Counted from the stretch's first letter, positions 1 through 5,660 are shown. The stretch is 6,817 nt of DNA from Actinomycetota bacterium (GCA_019348305.1 JAHWJQ010000112.1:1-6817); one strand, 5' to 3'. Notes: generated by a model from the sequence alone, not told the origin. Program-made: numbers and translations.

Positions 1-2
1 TG

Positions 3-398
3 ATGACGGGTTTCCAGAAGTTCGTGGAGATGCCGATCACCGGACGCGAGGACAGCTATGCGCCGGCGAAGTAGGGTCAAAAGCTTCTGCCAGTGAACCC
101 GAGCAGTGACGAGGGGCTCAAGCGGTTGAACTACGCGTTGCACTTCTCGCTCGGTGCCATGTGGGGTGCGGCCTACGGTGTCGCTGCTTATGCTGGCCTA
201 CGCGGTGTGCGGGCCGTGGCCACCACATTCGCGGTCATCTACACAAATGATCTCCTCACGCCCACTGCACTCGGCCTCACCAATCCGTTGAAGTGGTCGC
301 GCCAGGATCTCGTGGTTGACGTCGTCGACAAGTTCGTACAGGTGATGGCCACGGGTGCGGTCTTCGATCGCGTTCTGGGACCAGCCGCCACTTCGTAG
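3..398 (+). pseudogene. Small multi-helix membrane protein, 3' part, interrupted by in-frame TAG
   Basis: One reading frame runs from the left edge to the TAG at 396-398, broken only by an amber codon at 72-74. The piece before it contains VEMPITGRED-S-Y-APAK; the piece after it continues with GQKLLPVNPSSDEG and membrane-like segments (HFSLGAMWGAAYG, then a helix ending in ATGAVFD). The two pieces belong together because the intact gene at 3056-3556 aligns on both sides of the stop: its DMAVRGRP-SS-VPADTAGK pairs with EMPITGRE-DS-APAK*GQK, and its ALGVSDPRTW...ATATAFD pairs without gaps with ALGLTNPLKW...ATGAVFD. A GTG at 93 could restart translation but has no clear ribosome binding site and would lose the first conserved segment. 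The true start lies outside the window. Function is unknown. It is either a pseudogene or an intact gene with a base-calling error. Confidence 0.6.
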
Positions 399-407
399 CG
401 GGGTTGA

Positions 408-851
408 GCGGCCTCGATAAAGGGGCCCGCCATCGGCCGCGCCGCCGACCGCCACGGCCGGCAGCACCTGCTCCCCGTCGGCCTCGCCGTGGGTGCCGTC
501 GGCGCGGCGGCGCTGATTCCCCACGTCGGTGTCGTCCCCGCTGCGCTGGCCGTTCTCGTCGTCTCCCTCGGCTACGACCTCACCCAACCGCTGCTCGCCG
601 GCATGGTCACCGCCATCGGCGGGCCGCAGCGCAGCGGTCAAGTCATGGGTCTGAACGTGTTCATCTTGTTCACCGGCTTCGGCCTCGGCGTCTTCCTCTT
701 TGGAGAAGCGCTCACCCTAGGATTCTCGGCGGCGCTCGGGATCTTCACCACCTGCGAAGCAGCGCTCGCCCTGATCGGCCTGTGGTTGTTCCGGGACGAG
801 CGAGCGCAGTCCCCGCCGACGCCCCAGCGGGTGCACACGGATGCGGTGTAG
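408..851 (+). pseudogene. MFS transporter remnant, C-terminal third only
   Basis: The open frame begins just after a TGA at 405-407 and reads straight into IKGPAIGRAADRHGR, which matches the conserved MFS loop motif (G-x-x-x-D-R-x-G-R) between helices 8 and 9. Four hydrophobic segments follow, containing GLAVGAVGAAALIPHV, VLVVSLGYDLTQPLL, VFILFTGFGLGVFLF and FTTCEAALALIGLWLF, then a polar tail. About 147 codons remain, whereas the family usually has about 400 residues and 12 helices, so the first eight helices are missing. The break falls within about 10 bases of the stop of the preceding gene, which suggests a deletion joined the two. A GTG at 489 could initiate a 120-residue piece, but that would drop the loop motif, and transport activity is not expected. 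The end overlaps the start of the hydrolase gene by 11 bases. Confidence 0.7.
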
Positions 852-1890
852 ACCCGTGGTCGGGCTCCGTGGCAGCGCCGAGCGCTCCCCGTCGCCCTCG
901 AAGGCGACGCAGAACGACCCTGTGCAGCGCCGCGCTGGCCGCCTCGGCCACGCCGCGGCGTTGGTGGCCGGCGCGGTCATCTGCTGGCTCCTGCGAGTGC
1001 TTCGGATGCGGGCCCGCCTCGACTGGGCACAGCCCGGTGGTCGCTCGCACCTCGGCACACTCCACGCCCGCGTGGTAGGCGGTGGCGAGGACACCGTTGT
1101 GCTCGTCCACGGGCTGTCGGCTTCGAACCTGTACTGGGGCGAGCGGTACAACGCACTGGGCGACGATGCGCTGCTGGTGGTGCCGGACCTCCTCGGCTTC
1201 GGAGCCTCGCCCCGGCCCGACGTCGACTACGGCCCCGACGACCACGCCGATGCCCTTGCCGCCACTCTCACCGAGCTCGGCGTCAACCGACCGGCGCTGC
1301 TCGTGGCCCACTCGACCGGTTGCCTCGTCGCGCTCCGCCTCGCCGCCCGCCATCCGCGTCTGGTGGCTGGCGTCGTCGGCTTCGGCCCACCGCTGTACCG
1401 GGACCGCCAAATCGCTCGTCAGCGGATGGCCAGCCTGGGACTGCTGGCGCGCCTGTTCGCCACCGACACGCGGTTGTCCCGGCGGCTCTGCGCCTGGGTG
1501 TGCTGCACCCAGCCGGAGGCCGCCGCCCGTGTGGCGCAAGTCGTTCGTGCCGATCTGCCCGCCCCGATTGCCCGCGATGGCGTTCGATACTCGTGGGCGT
1601 CGTACCACGGCACCCTGCGGAGGGTCGTCCTGGCCTCTGACGCGCCTGCTTGGCTCCCCGCCATCACCGTGCCGGTCCACCTCGTCGTCGGCGCCGACGA
1701 CCGCGTCGCAGACATCGCGTTCCTGCACGAGCTGGCCCGGGAGCATTCGTGCCTATCGGTCTCCGTGTGGCCCGGCACGGATCACGACGAACCTCTCGTC
1801 AACCCCGGCCGCTGCCTCGAGGAGGTGCGGTCCTTCCGCAATCGGACCACCCAAGGAGCAAGGATTGCCGTCGCAACGGACCACCAGTGA
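841..1890 (+). CDS. Alpha/beta hydrolase, probably membrane-anchored
   Basis: A 349-residue alpha/beta-hydrolase-fold protein. Visible landmarks are the oxyanion-hole strand VVLVHGL (His90-Gly91), DLLGFGASPRP, the nucleophile elbow AHSTG (Ser158), the acid strand VVGADDRVAD (Asp286 or Asp287) and the catalytic histidine in GTDHDEP (His315). The triad is therefore complete. A hydrophobic stretch at about residues 38-56 (AAALVAGAVICWLL) preceded by arginines could be an uncleaved N-terminal anchor. The substrate cannot be read from the sequence; ester, lactone or haloalkane substrates are all possible in this fold. The ATG at 841 overlaps the end of the MFS remnant and has no strong Shine-Dalgarno, so the first roughly 35 residues are uncertain. 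The 3' end overlaps the next gene by 26 bases, which implies co-transcription and probably translational coupling. Confidence 0.85.
   Translation: MRCRPVVGLRGSAERSPSPSKATQNDPVQRRAGRLGHAAALVAGAVICWLLRVLRMRARLDWAQPGGRSHLGTLHARVVGGGEDTVVLVHGLSASNLYWGERYNALGDDALLVVPDLLGFGASPRPDVDYGPDDHADALAATLTELGVNRPALLVAHSTGCLVALRLAARHPRLVAGVVGFGPPLYRDRQIARQRMASLGLLARLFATDTRLSRRLCAWVCCTQPEAAARVAQVVRADLPAPIARDGVRYSWASYHGTLRRVVLASDAPAWLPAITVPVHLVVGADDRVADIAFLHELAREHSCLSVSVWPGTDHDEPLVNPGRCLEEVRSFRNRTTQGARIAVATDHQ
1853..1858 (+). promoter_or_regulatory. Shine-Dalgarno that sets a TTG start
   Basis: AAGGAG lies six bases upstream of the TTG at 1865, inside the 3' end of the hydrolase gene. The alternative GTG at 1892 has no such site upstream, so the TTG is preferred as the start of the SnoaL-like gene. 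Confidence 0.6.
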
Positions 1891-2242
1891 TGTGCTTCAC
1901 GACCACCTCCGCCAGTCCACCCACGGCACCATCGAAGACGACCTCGCCCGCAACTACGCCGACGACGTCGTCCTGCTGTGCGAGAAAGGCGTCTTCGAGG
2001 GCCACGACGGCGTTCGCACCGTGGCCGAGACCCTGCGGAGCGAGCTTCCTCAGGCATCGTTCCACTACCGCACCACCCTCGTCGCCAGGGACGTCGGCTT
2101 CCTCGAGTGGAGCGCCGAGTCGCCGGCCGGAAGGATCGACGACGGCGCCGACTCCTACGTGATCCGGGACGGCCGGATCGTCGCCCAGACCATCCACTAC
2201 ACCATTGTTCGGCGGGGCGGTCAGGCTGGTGGCCTACGCTGA
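1865..2242 (+). CDS. SnoaL-like / NTF2-fold protein
   Basis: A 125-residue protein of the size and pattern of SnoaL/NTF2-like (cystatin-like cone) proteins. It has an N-terminal helix ending in DLARNYADDVVLL, then G-V-FEGHDGVR, a long helix TVAETLRSELP, and the paired strands FHYRTTLVARDVGFLEWSAES, SYVIRDGRIV and QTIHYTIV that form the curved sheet and pocket. Members of this fold act as small isomerases, hydrolases, cyclases or binding domains, and the sequence does not say which applies here. I place the start at TTG 1865 because of the ideally spaced AAGGAG upstream; GTG 1892, just after the hydrolase stop, would give a protein nine residues shorter. It overlaps the hydrolase by 26 bases, so the two products are probably made together and may act in one pathway. 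Confidence 0.75.
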   Translation: MPSQRTTSDVLHDHLRQSTHGTIEDDLARNYADDVVLLCEKGVFEGHDGVRTVAETLRSELPQASFHYRTTLVARDVGFLEWSAESPAGRIDDGADSYVIRDGRIVAQTIHYTIVRRGGQAGGLR

Positions 2243-2254
2243 GCGCTACGGGCA

Positions 2255-2279
2255 CCTGCCTGGATCCCGGCCAGGCGGC
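2255..2279 (+). terminator. Hairpin after the hydrolase/SnoaL pair
   Basis: CTGCCTGG (2256-2263) pairs with CCAGGCGG (2271-2278) around a seven-base loop ATCCCGG. This is an eight-base-pair stem with one T-G wobble. It starts 13 bases after the SnoaL-like stop. No T-tract follows, so it is a possible terminator or mRNA-stabilising hairpin rather than a classical intrinsic terminator. Confidence 0.35.
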
Positions 2280-2395
2280 CTCCGTACCACGATGACCGTC
2301 GCACTTGGCCTCGTGTGCCGAGGACGGCGCGCTCGTCGCTGTCATCGCAGTCGGTACTCACGGATGGTGAATCCAGAAATTTCTGCTCCTTCGTC

Positions 2396-2427
2396 TTGAC
2401 CTGCCACTGGACTGGAACGTCGATACT
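2396..2427 (+). promoter_or_regulatory. MerR-family-type promoter/operator upstream of the copper-storage gene
   Basis: TTGACC (2396-2401) and GATACT (2422-2427) are separated by 20 bases, longer than the usual 17. In between and overlapping the -35 is an imperfect dyad: GACCTGCCA (2398-2406), six bases, TGGAACGTC (2413-2421), matching at seven of nine arm positions. A long spacer with the operator between the -35 and -10 is the signature of promoters activated by MerR-family metal sensors such as CueR and ZntR, which untwist the spacer. Transcription would begin near 2434, leaving a leader of about 68 bases before the ATG at 2502. A copper-responsive CueR-like sensor is the natural guess given the downstream gene, but none is encoded in the window. 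Confidence 0.55.
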
Positions 2428-2501
2428 GGAGCGACGCCGGTCCTCCGTGGCTAGGCGCCAAAGTCACTGCACTGCCCCCGACAAGGAAAGAGGAACCAGC
2501 G

Positions 2502-2849
2502 ATGGCAACCACCCTCGTCCCCGAGCGGACCAAGGACTGCATCGACGCCTGCAACGACTGCGTGGCGAAATGTGAAGCCTGCGCCAACCAGTGCATCAGC
2601 AACGCCGACCAGGCCATGGTCGAGTGCATCAAGCTCTGCCTCGACTGCGCCGATCTGTGCGCCGCCTGCGTCCCGCTCCTCGCCCGCGAGTCGCGCTACT
2701 ACGCCGAGCTCTGCCGCGTGTGCGCCGACGCCTGCGATGCTTGTGCGTCGGAGTGCGAGAAGTTCGACGACGACTACATGCGCCAGTGCGCGGAGGCGTG
2801 CCGGCGGGTTGCCAACTCCTGTCGTCAGCTGGCGGGCGCCGCCGGTTAA
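2502..2849 (+). CDS. Four-helix-bundle copper-storage protein (Csp3-like, DUF326 type)
   Basis: A 115-residue protein with 19 cysteines (13, 17, 20, 24, 27, 31, 42, 46, 49, 53, 56, 71, 74, 78, 81, 85, 96, 100, 107) arranged at 3-4 residue intervals, so that they line one face of each of four helices. This is the pattern of the Csp copper-storage proteins, in which cysteines inside a four-helix bundle hold many Cu(I) ions. There is no signal peptide, so it belongs with the cytosolic Csp3 type, whose known members carry about 18-19 Cys. Such proteins are often mislabelled as ferredoxins because of their cysteines. There are no histidines at all. AAAGAGGA at 2487-2494 is a well-placed ribosome binding site for ATG 2502. 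The MerR-type promoter just upstream suggests induction by metal. Expected role: storing or buffering Cu(I) in the cytosol. Confidence 0.88.
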   Translation: MATTLVPERTKDCIDACNDCVAKCEACANQCISNADQAMVECIKLCLDCADLCAACVPLLARESRYYAELCRVCADACDACASECEKFDDDYMRQCAEACRRVANSCRQLAGAAG

Positions 2850-3040
2850 GTCGCCGGAGGACACCAAGGAGGTGGGGCTGGCGCTGGCCGGTGAAGCCGT
2901 TATCGCCTGCCCGAACTTCGGCAGCGGCCGCAAGCTCCGCTCGACGTGATCGCCACAGCGGACACCCTGGAACGAGCGCGTCTGCATCGGCGGGCGCGCT
3001 GGCTGGATCCGAAGCCAACCGTCTGCTTGTCCCTTGCCAG

Positions 3041-3047
3041 AAGGAGG
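3041..3047 (+). promoter_or_regulatory. Strong Shine-Dalgarno for the membrane-protein pair
   Basis: AAGGAGG lies eight bases before the ATG at 3056 and fixes that start. The longer open frame further upstream overlaps the copper-storage gene and is not coding. No clear promoter was seen in the 206 bases between the copper-storage stop and this gene, so read-through from the MerR-type promoter is plausible. Confidence 0.55.
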
Positions 3048-3055
3048 CACTCCTC

Positions 3056-3556
3056 ATGGCCAGCTTGCTTCGAGGAGTGGCGGCGGGAGCCATCGGCACC
3101 GCCGTACTCAACACGCTGACGTACCTGGACATGGCGGTGCGCGGCCGGCCATCGAGCAGCGTTCCCGCCGACACCGCAGGCAAGATGGCCGATCTCGCCG
3201 ACATCCCGCTCGCCGCCGAAGGCGGCGACAGTGACAAGGCCTCGGCCCGCCGGGAAGCCATCGGCGCATTGCTCGGCTACGCCGCCGGGTTCGGCGTGGG
3301 CGGGGTCTACGGCCTCCTACGCCCGGGCCCGCTGCGTGGCATCCCTCGGTCGGTAGCCGGCGTTGGACTCGCCGCTGCAGCAACGGTGAGCACCGTGGCG
3401 CCGTACGCCGCCCTCGGTGTGTCGGATCCTCGGACCTGGCCGGCAAAGAGCTGGGCTGCCGACATCATCCCCCACCTGTGTTACGGGTGGGCAACAGCGA
3501 CGGCATTCGACGCCCTGCACCAGCCGGAGGGCACTCGATCCGGAAGGAACCGGTGA
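3056..3556 (+). CDS. Four-helix membrane protein of unknown function
   Basis: A 166-residue membrane protein. Predicted helices are near residues 5-24 (GVAAGAIGTAVLNTLTYL), 68-88 (IGALLGYAAGFGVGGVYGLL), 98-120 and 133-152. The segment between helices 1 and 2 is polar and carries DMAVRGRPSS (25-34), a conserved-looking motif also present in the broken gene at the left edge. The C-terminal helix follows ALGVSDPRTW and ends in ATATAFD, again shared with that gene. I do not recognise a named family with certainty; the layout resembles uncharacterised actinobacterial DUF proteins. It is 206 bases downstream of the copper-storage gene and overlaps the next gene by one base (TGATG at 3554-3558), so the two membrane proteins are surely co-translated. 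A role in metal or envelope stress is suggested by context only. Confidence 0.75.
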   Translation: MASLLRGVAAGAIGTAVLNTLTYLDMAVRGRPSSSVPADTAGKMADLADIPLAAEGGDSDKASARREAIGALLGYAAGFGVGGVYGLLRPGPLRGIPRSVAGVGLAAAATVSTVAPYAALGVSDPRTWPAKSWAADIIPHLCYGWATATAFDALHQPEGTRSGRNR

Positions 3557-4092
3557 TGGTCGAGTTCCACCTCGTGGCGGCGTTGGTCGCCGGGTTGGCA
3601 GCGACCGTCGTCATGACCGTGATGATGAACGCCGCCAAGGCCGCCGGGATGACGAACATGCCGCCCATGCCCCTTGTCATGGGATCGATGATGTCGGGAA
3701 ACCGAAGGACGGCCACCGGCATCGGGCCGATGATGCACTTCGTCGTTATGGGCACCGTGATCTTCGGCCTCGGCTACACGGTGTTGTTCACCGTGTTCGA
3801 CAACGATGCCTGGTGGCTCGGCATGGTCATCGGGCTCGTGCACGGGCTCGTCGTCGGCGCCATGGCCATGCCGATGATGCCGTCGGTGCACCCGCGCATG
3901 GAGCGGGACGCGACCAGTCGCGGTTTGTCGGGTGGCGCGACGGTCACCGAGCGAGCCGGCGAGGTACGCGTTGCGGCTCCCGGGATGCTCGGCAGTCGGT
4001 GGGGACAGATGACACCGATCGGCATCTTGATGGGCCATGCCATCTACGGGGTGGTCCTGGCACTGGTCTATGGATGGGTGGCCGGAGGATGA
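3556..4092 (+). CDS. Methionine-rich four-helix membrane protein
   Basis: A 178-residue membrane protein with 22 methionines (12%), no cysteines and five histidines (5, 61, 96, 112, 161). Predicted helices lie near residues 5-24, 58-82, 87-108 and 155-176. Met clusters sit at helix ends and in loops: MTNMPPMPLVMGSMM (32-46), GPMMH (57-61), GAMAMPMMP (101-109) followed by VHPRM (111-115). Such Met/His clusters are typical Cu(I) or Ag(I) ligands in exported copper proteins, so a metal-binding or metal-moving role is an attractive inference, although Met is also simply hydrophobic. GGAAGGAA at 3542-3549 is the ribosome binding site, and the ATG overlaps the stop of the preceding gene. I do not recognise the family. 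The region at about residues 116-150 is polar and probably forms one long loop. Confidence 0.78.
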   Translation: MVEFHLVAALVAGLAATVVMTVMMNAAKAAGMTNMPPMPLVMGSMMSGNRRTATGIGPMMHFVVMGTVIFGLGYTVLFTVFDNDAWWLGMVIGLVHGLVVGAMAMPMMPSVHPRMERDATSRGLSGGATVTERAGEVRVAAPGMLGSRWGQMTPIGILMGHAIYGVVLALVYGWVAGG

Positions 4093-4415
4093 GACGGTGC
4101 CTACGTTGTTTCGGAACAGATGGGAAGTCAACAGGGTCCCCTACCGGGGGCGAGCAGCGCGGGGCAACCTGCTTGCTCGGGCCCGTAATCCACCAGTCAA
4201 CCGGCGCTTGAGGTGCGACAGCTGCACGGGACGACGTCGAGGCAGCGCCGGCGCCGGGGGTTACGAATACCAGCACTGCGGCGGCGGCTAGCAACACGAC
4301 GGCGGGTACGTCAGGCGCCAGGTAGCCGAACCAAATGTTCCGTCGCGCTCGCCTCGTTTCCGCCCGAGCCGGCTACTTGTTCAGAATCCACCCCTGAGGG
4401 ACCGGGGATGTCCAT

Positions 4416-4463
4416 CCTCGGTCTTAGGTGCCCGACAGTGTGGCTCGTGAGCTAGGTCCGAGG
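4416..4463. repeat. 12-bp imperfect inverted repeat upstream of the thioredoxin gene
   Basis: CCTCGGTCTTAG (4416-4427) pairs with CTAGGTCCGAGG (4452-4463) at 10 of 12 positions around a 24-base loop. The heptamer GGTCTTA also occurs as a direct repeat at 4420-4426 and 4462-4468. There is no T-tract after it. It may stop upstream transcription or bind a regulator. Confidence 0.4.
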
Positions 4464-4474
4464 TCTTACCACCC

Positions 4475-4489
4475 AGCCGGCAACCGGCT
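4475..4489. repeat. Perfect 6-bp hairpin abutting the -35 box
   Basis: AGCCGG (4475-4480), loop CAA, CCGGCT (4484-4489). The right arm ends on the first T of the TTGACC -35 box, so this palindrome could be a second operator or a small terminator for upstream transcripts. Confidence 0.35.
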
Positions 4490-4520
4490 TGACCTTAGAG
4501 CCAACTCAAGAGTTTACCGT
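4489..4520 (+). promoter_or_regulatory. Second MerR-type promoter, driving the thioredoxin gene
   Basis: TTGACC (4489-4494), 20 bases, TACCGT (4515-4520). The spacer carries an imperfect dyad, ACCTTAGAG (4492-4500), CCAA, CTCAAGAGT (4505-4513), with six of nine arm positions matching. The dyad centre is 13.5 bases from the first T of the -35, exactly as in the promoter at 2396, although the arm sequences differ. The expected transcription start falls at about 4527, the A of the start codon, so the mRNA would be leaderless. The -10 is weak, as expected for an activator-dependent promoter. Confidence 0.5.
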
Positions 4521-4526
4521 CGCCCC

Positions 4527-5405
4527 ATGGGCAACGTCGTACCGACGGCCGCCGTCGATGGGGCCTGCTCGTGCGGGTGCAGCAGCGCCTGGCTCCTGAC
4601 CAAGGCGCTCGAGCCCTGTGGGTGCGGATGCCGCTGTTGTCGCAAACAGCCTCGCTGCAAGACCGACGAGGTTGCCGCGCTACGAGCGGTCGAGGCCGCC
4701 ATCGATGAGCGCCTCGGGCAACTGGGCGCGCTCGACCCGCCCCGTGCGCCTGGCCAACCTCTCGCCCCGCCAGGACGTCGCCCCCGAATCCAGCTGTGGC
4801 CGGCAATCGTGGGCATGGCCGCAATCGTGGGCCTGGCCGCTCTGATCCCCTTGCTCATCCTGCTGGCGCTGGCCGTGACGCCGCCGGCCCGAGGGTTGCA
4901 CTCACCCGCTCCGGGATCTCCCGGCCCGGACTTCGCCCTACCTCGGCTGGGAGCCGCAGGCCAATACGGCACCGCCGAGCTGCAGGGCAACCTCGTGGTC
5001 GTGACGTTTTGGAGCTCGTGGTGTGAGCCCTGCGTGGAGGAGGCGCGCCAGTTGGAGGAAATCTGGCAGCGTCACCGCCACGACGGCCTGGTGGTGCTCG
5101 GAGTGAACGTGAGCGACACCGAGGCGGACGCCCTCGCCTTCCTCCACCGCCATGGCATCAGCTACCCCAATGTGCGGGATTGGGGGATGGTCACCGCTGG
5201 GTTCGGAGCGACGGGGATGCCCGAGACCCACTTCTTCAACGAGAACTGGGAGCTGCACGCAGCAAATCGCGGCTTCGAGCTTTGGGTGGACGTGCGGAGC
5301 GGGATGCTGGTCAGACAGCCCGGAGTGCCCTCCATGCTCGAACGCTCGCTCCAAGGCCTCTTTGCCACCCGCTTTGATGAAGAACCGAAGCCAGGGTTGG
5401 CGTAA
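4527..5405 (+). CDS. Cys-rich N-terminus fused to membrane-anchored TlpA/ResA-like thioredoxin
   Basis: A 292-residue protein in three parts. Residues 14-44 hold nine cysteines in CSCGC and CGCGCRCC-type clusters, followed by a helix (about 47-66, VAALRAVEAAIDERLGQL). A single membrane helix spans about 89-118 (WPAIVGMAAIVGLAALIPLL), preceded by RRPR, which favours N-terminus inside. From about 130 a thioredoxin-fold domain of the TlpA/ResA/CcmG type follows: PDFALPRL, VVVTFWSSWCEPC with the redox pair Cys166/Cys169, VVLGVNVSD, and the cis-proline in GMPETHFF (Pro232). The catalytic domain should lie outside the membrane and the Cys cluster in the cytosol, an unusual pairing. The start ATG 4527 has no Shine-Dalgarno, but it coincides with the predicted transcript start of a MerR-type promoter; the frame is open back to 4428, across that promoter. 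Likely a thiol-disulfide reductase linked to metal or cytochrome maturation. Confidence 0.82.
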   Translation: MGNVVPTAAVDGACSCGCSSAWLLTKALEPCGCGCRCCRKQPRCKTDEVAALRAVEAAIDERLGQLGALDPPRAPGQPLAPPGRRPRIQLWPAIVGMAAIVGLAALIPLLILLALAVTPPARGLHSPAPGSPGPDFALPRLGAAGQYGTAELQGNLVVVTFWSSWCEPCVEEARQLEEIWQRHRHDGLVVLGVNVSDTEADALAFLHRHGISYPNVRDWGMVTAGFGATGMPETHFFNENWELHAANRGFELWVDVRSGMLVRQPGVPSMLERSLQGLFATRFDEEPKPGLA

Positions 5406-5478
5406 CTGCCCTCAGCCGGGTCTGCTCTTGTCGATCCTCGAAACGACCACGGGAACTTCCACCCCTGTCTGGCCTTCC

Positions 5479-5507
5479 TTGATCCCGGAGCGGCCTGCGG
5501 CTATACC
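5479..5507 (+). promoter_or_regulatory. Sigma70-like promoter candidate upstream of the padR-like gene
   Basis: TTGATC (5479-5484), 17 bases, TATACC (5502-5507): four of six matches in each box with ideal spacing. It lies about 100 bases before the ATG at 5613. Nothing else was recognised in the 5406-5612 gap. Confidence 0.4.
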
Positions 5508-5612
5508 CGTCGGTAGGTGTTGGTCTCCTGTAGTGAACGCGCAGCTTCCGGCGGCCACCCCGAGCTGACGTTGGCGCGCCGGGCCACAGACGACGACACA
5601 AGGAGTGCGGTC

Positions 5613-5660
5613 ATGGGGTGTGGGTCACGTCATCCCAGCGTGTCGGCTGTGCTGCGGTGA
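5613..5660 (+). CDS. Possible 15-codon leader peptide overlapping the padR-like start
   Basis: ATG at 5613 has a good AAGGAG (5600-5605, seven bases away) and reads MGCGSRHPSVSAVLR before TGA at 5658-5660. That stop overlaps the GTG at 5657 (GTGA) from which the padR-like frame can begin, so the short frame may couple translation into it. Alternatively the ATG is the true padR start and a further frameshift lies just downstream; the second half of the padR-like gene is in this same frame. Confidence 0.3.
   Translation: MGCGSRHPSVSAVLR

Larger units (their letters stand above)
4093..4526. other. 434-base intergenic region with inverted repeats
   Basis: No convincing gene is present. The first 300 bases show no recognisable motif. 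A minus-strand frame ending at 3944 encodes a signal-like stretch (VVLLAAAAVLVFVTP) but runs into the opposite strand of the Met-rich gene and looks fortuitous, or at most a relic. The last 110 bases hold two inverted repeats and a MerR-type promoter, listed separately. Confidence 0.5.

Noticed and set aside
404..1078. 224-codon plus-strand frame
   Set aside because: Arg/Pro/Ala-rich out-of-frame shadow of the MFS remnant and the hydrolase.
745..1746. 333-codon minus-strand frame
   Set aside because: Long only because of high GC; lies antisense to the hydrolase with its complete catalytic triad and shows no domain pattern.
1082..1864. Upstream extension of the SnoaL-like frame
   Set aside because: Low-complexity shadow of the hydrolase; the real start is set by AAGGAG before TTG 1865.
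2872..2949. Short frame after the copper-storage gene near an AAGGAGG-like stretch
   Set aside because: The GTG overlaps the supposed ribosome binding site, only 25 codons follow, and there is no recognisable feature.
3944..4297. Minus-strand frame with a signal-peptide-like start (LLAAAAVLVFVTPGAGA)
   Set aside because: Its 3' part is antisense to the Met-rich membrane gene and becomes Pro/Arg-rich; no ribosome binding site. At most a relic of a lost gene.
4428..4526. N-terminal extension of the thioredoxin fusion
   Set aside because: It would translate across the MerR-like promoter and an inverted repeat, with no ribosome binding site; the ATG at 4527 fits the predicted transcript start.
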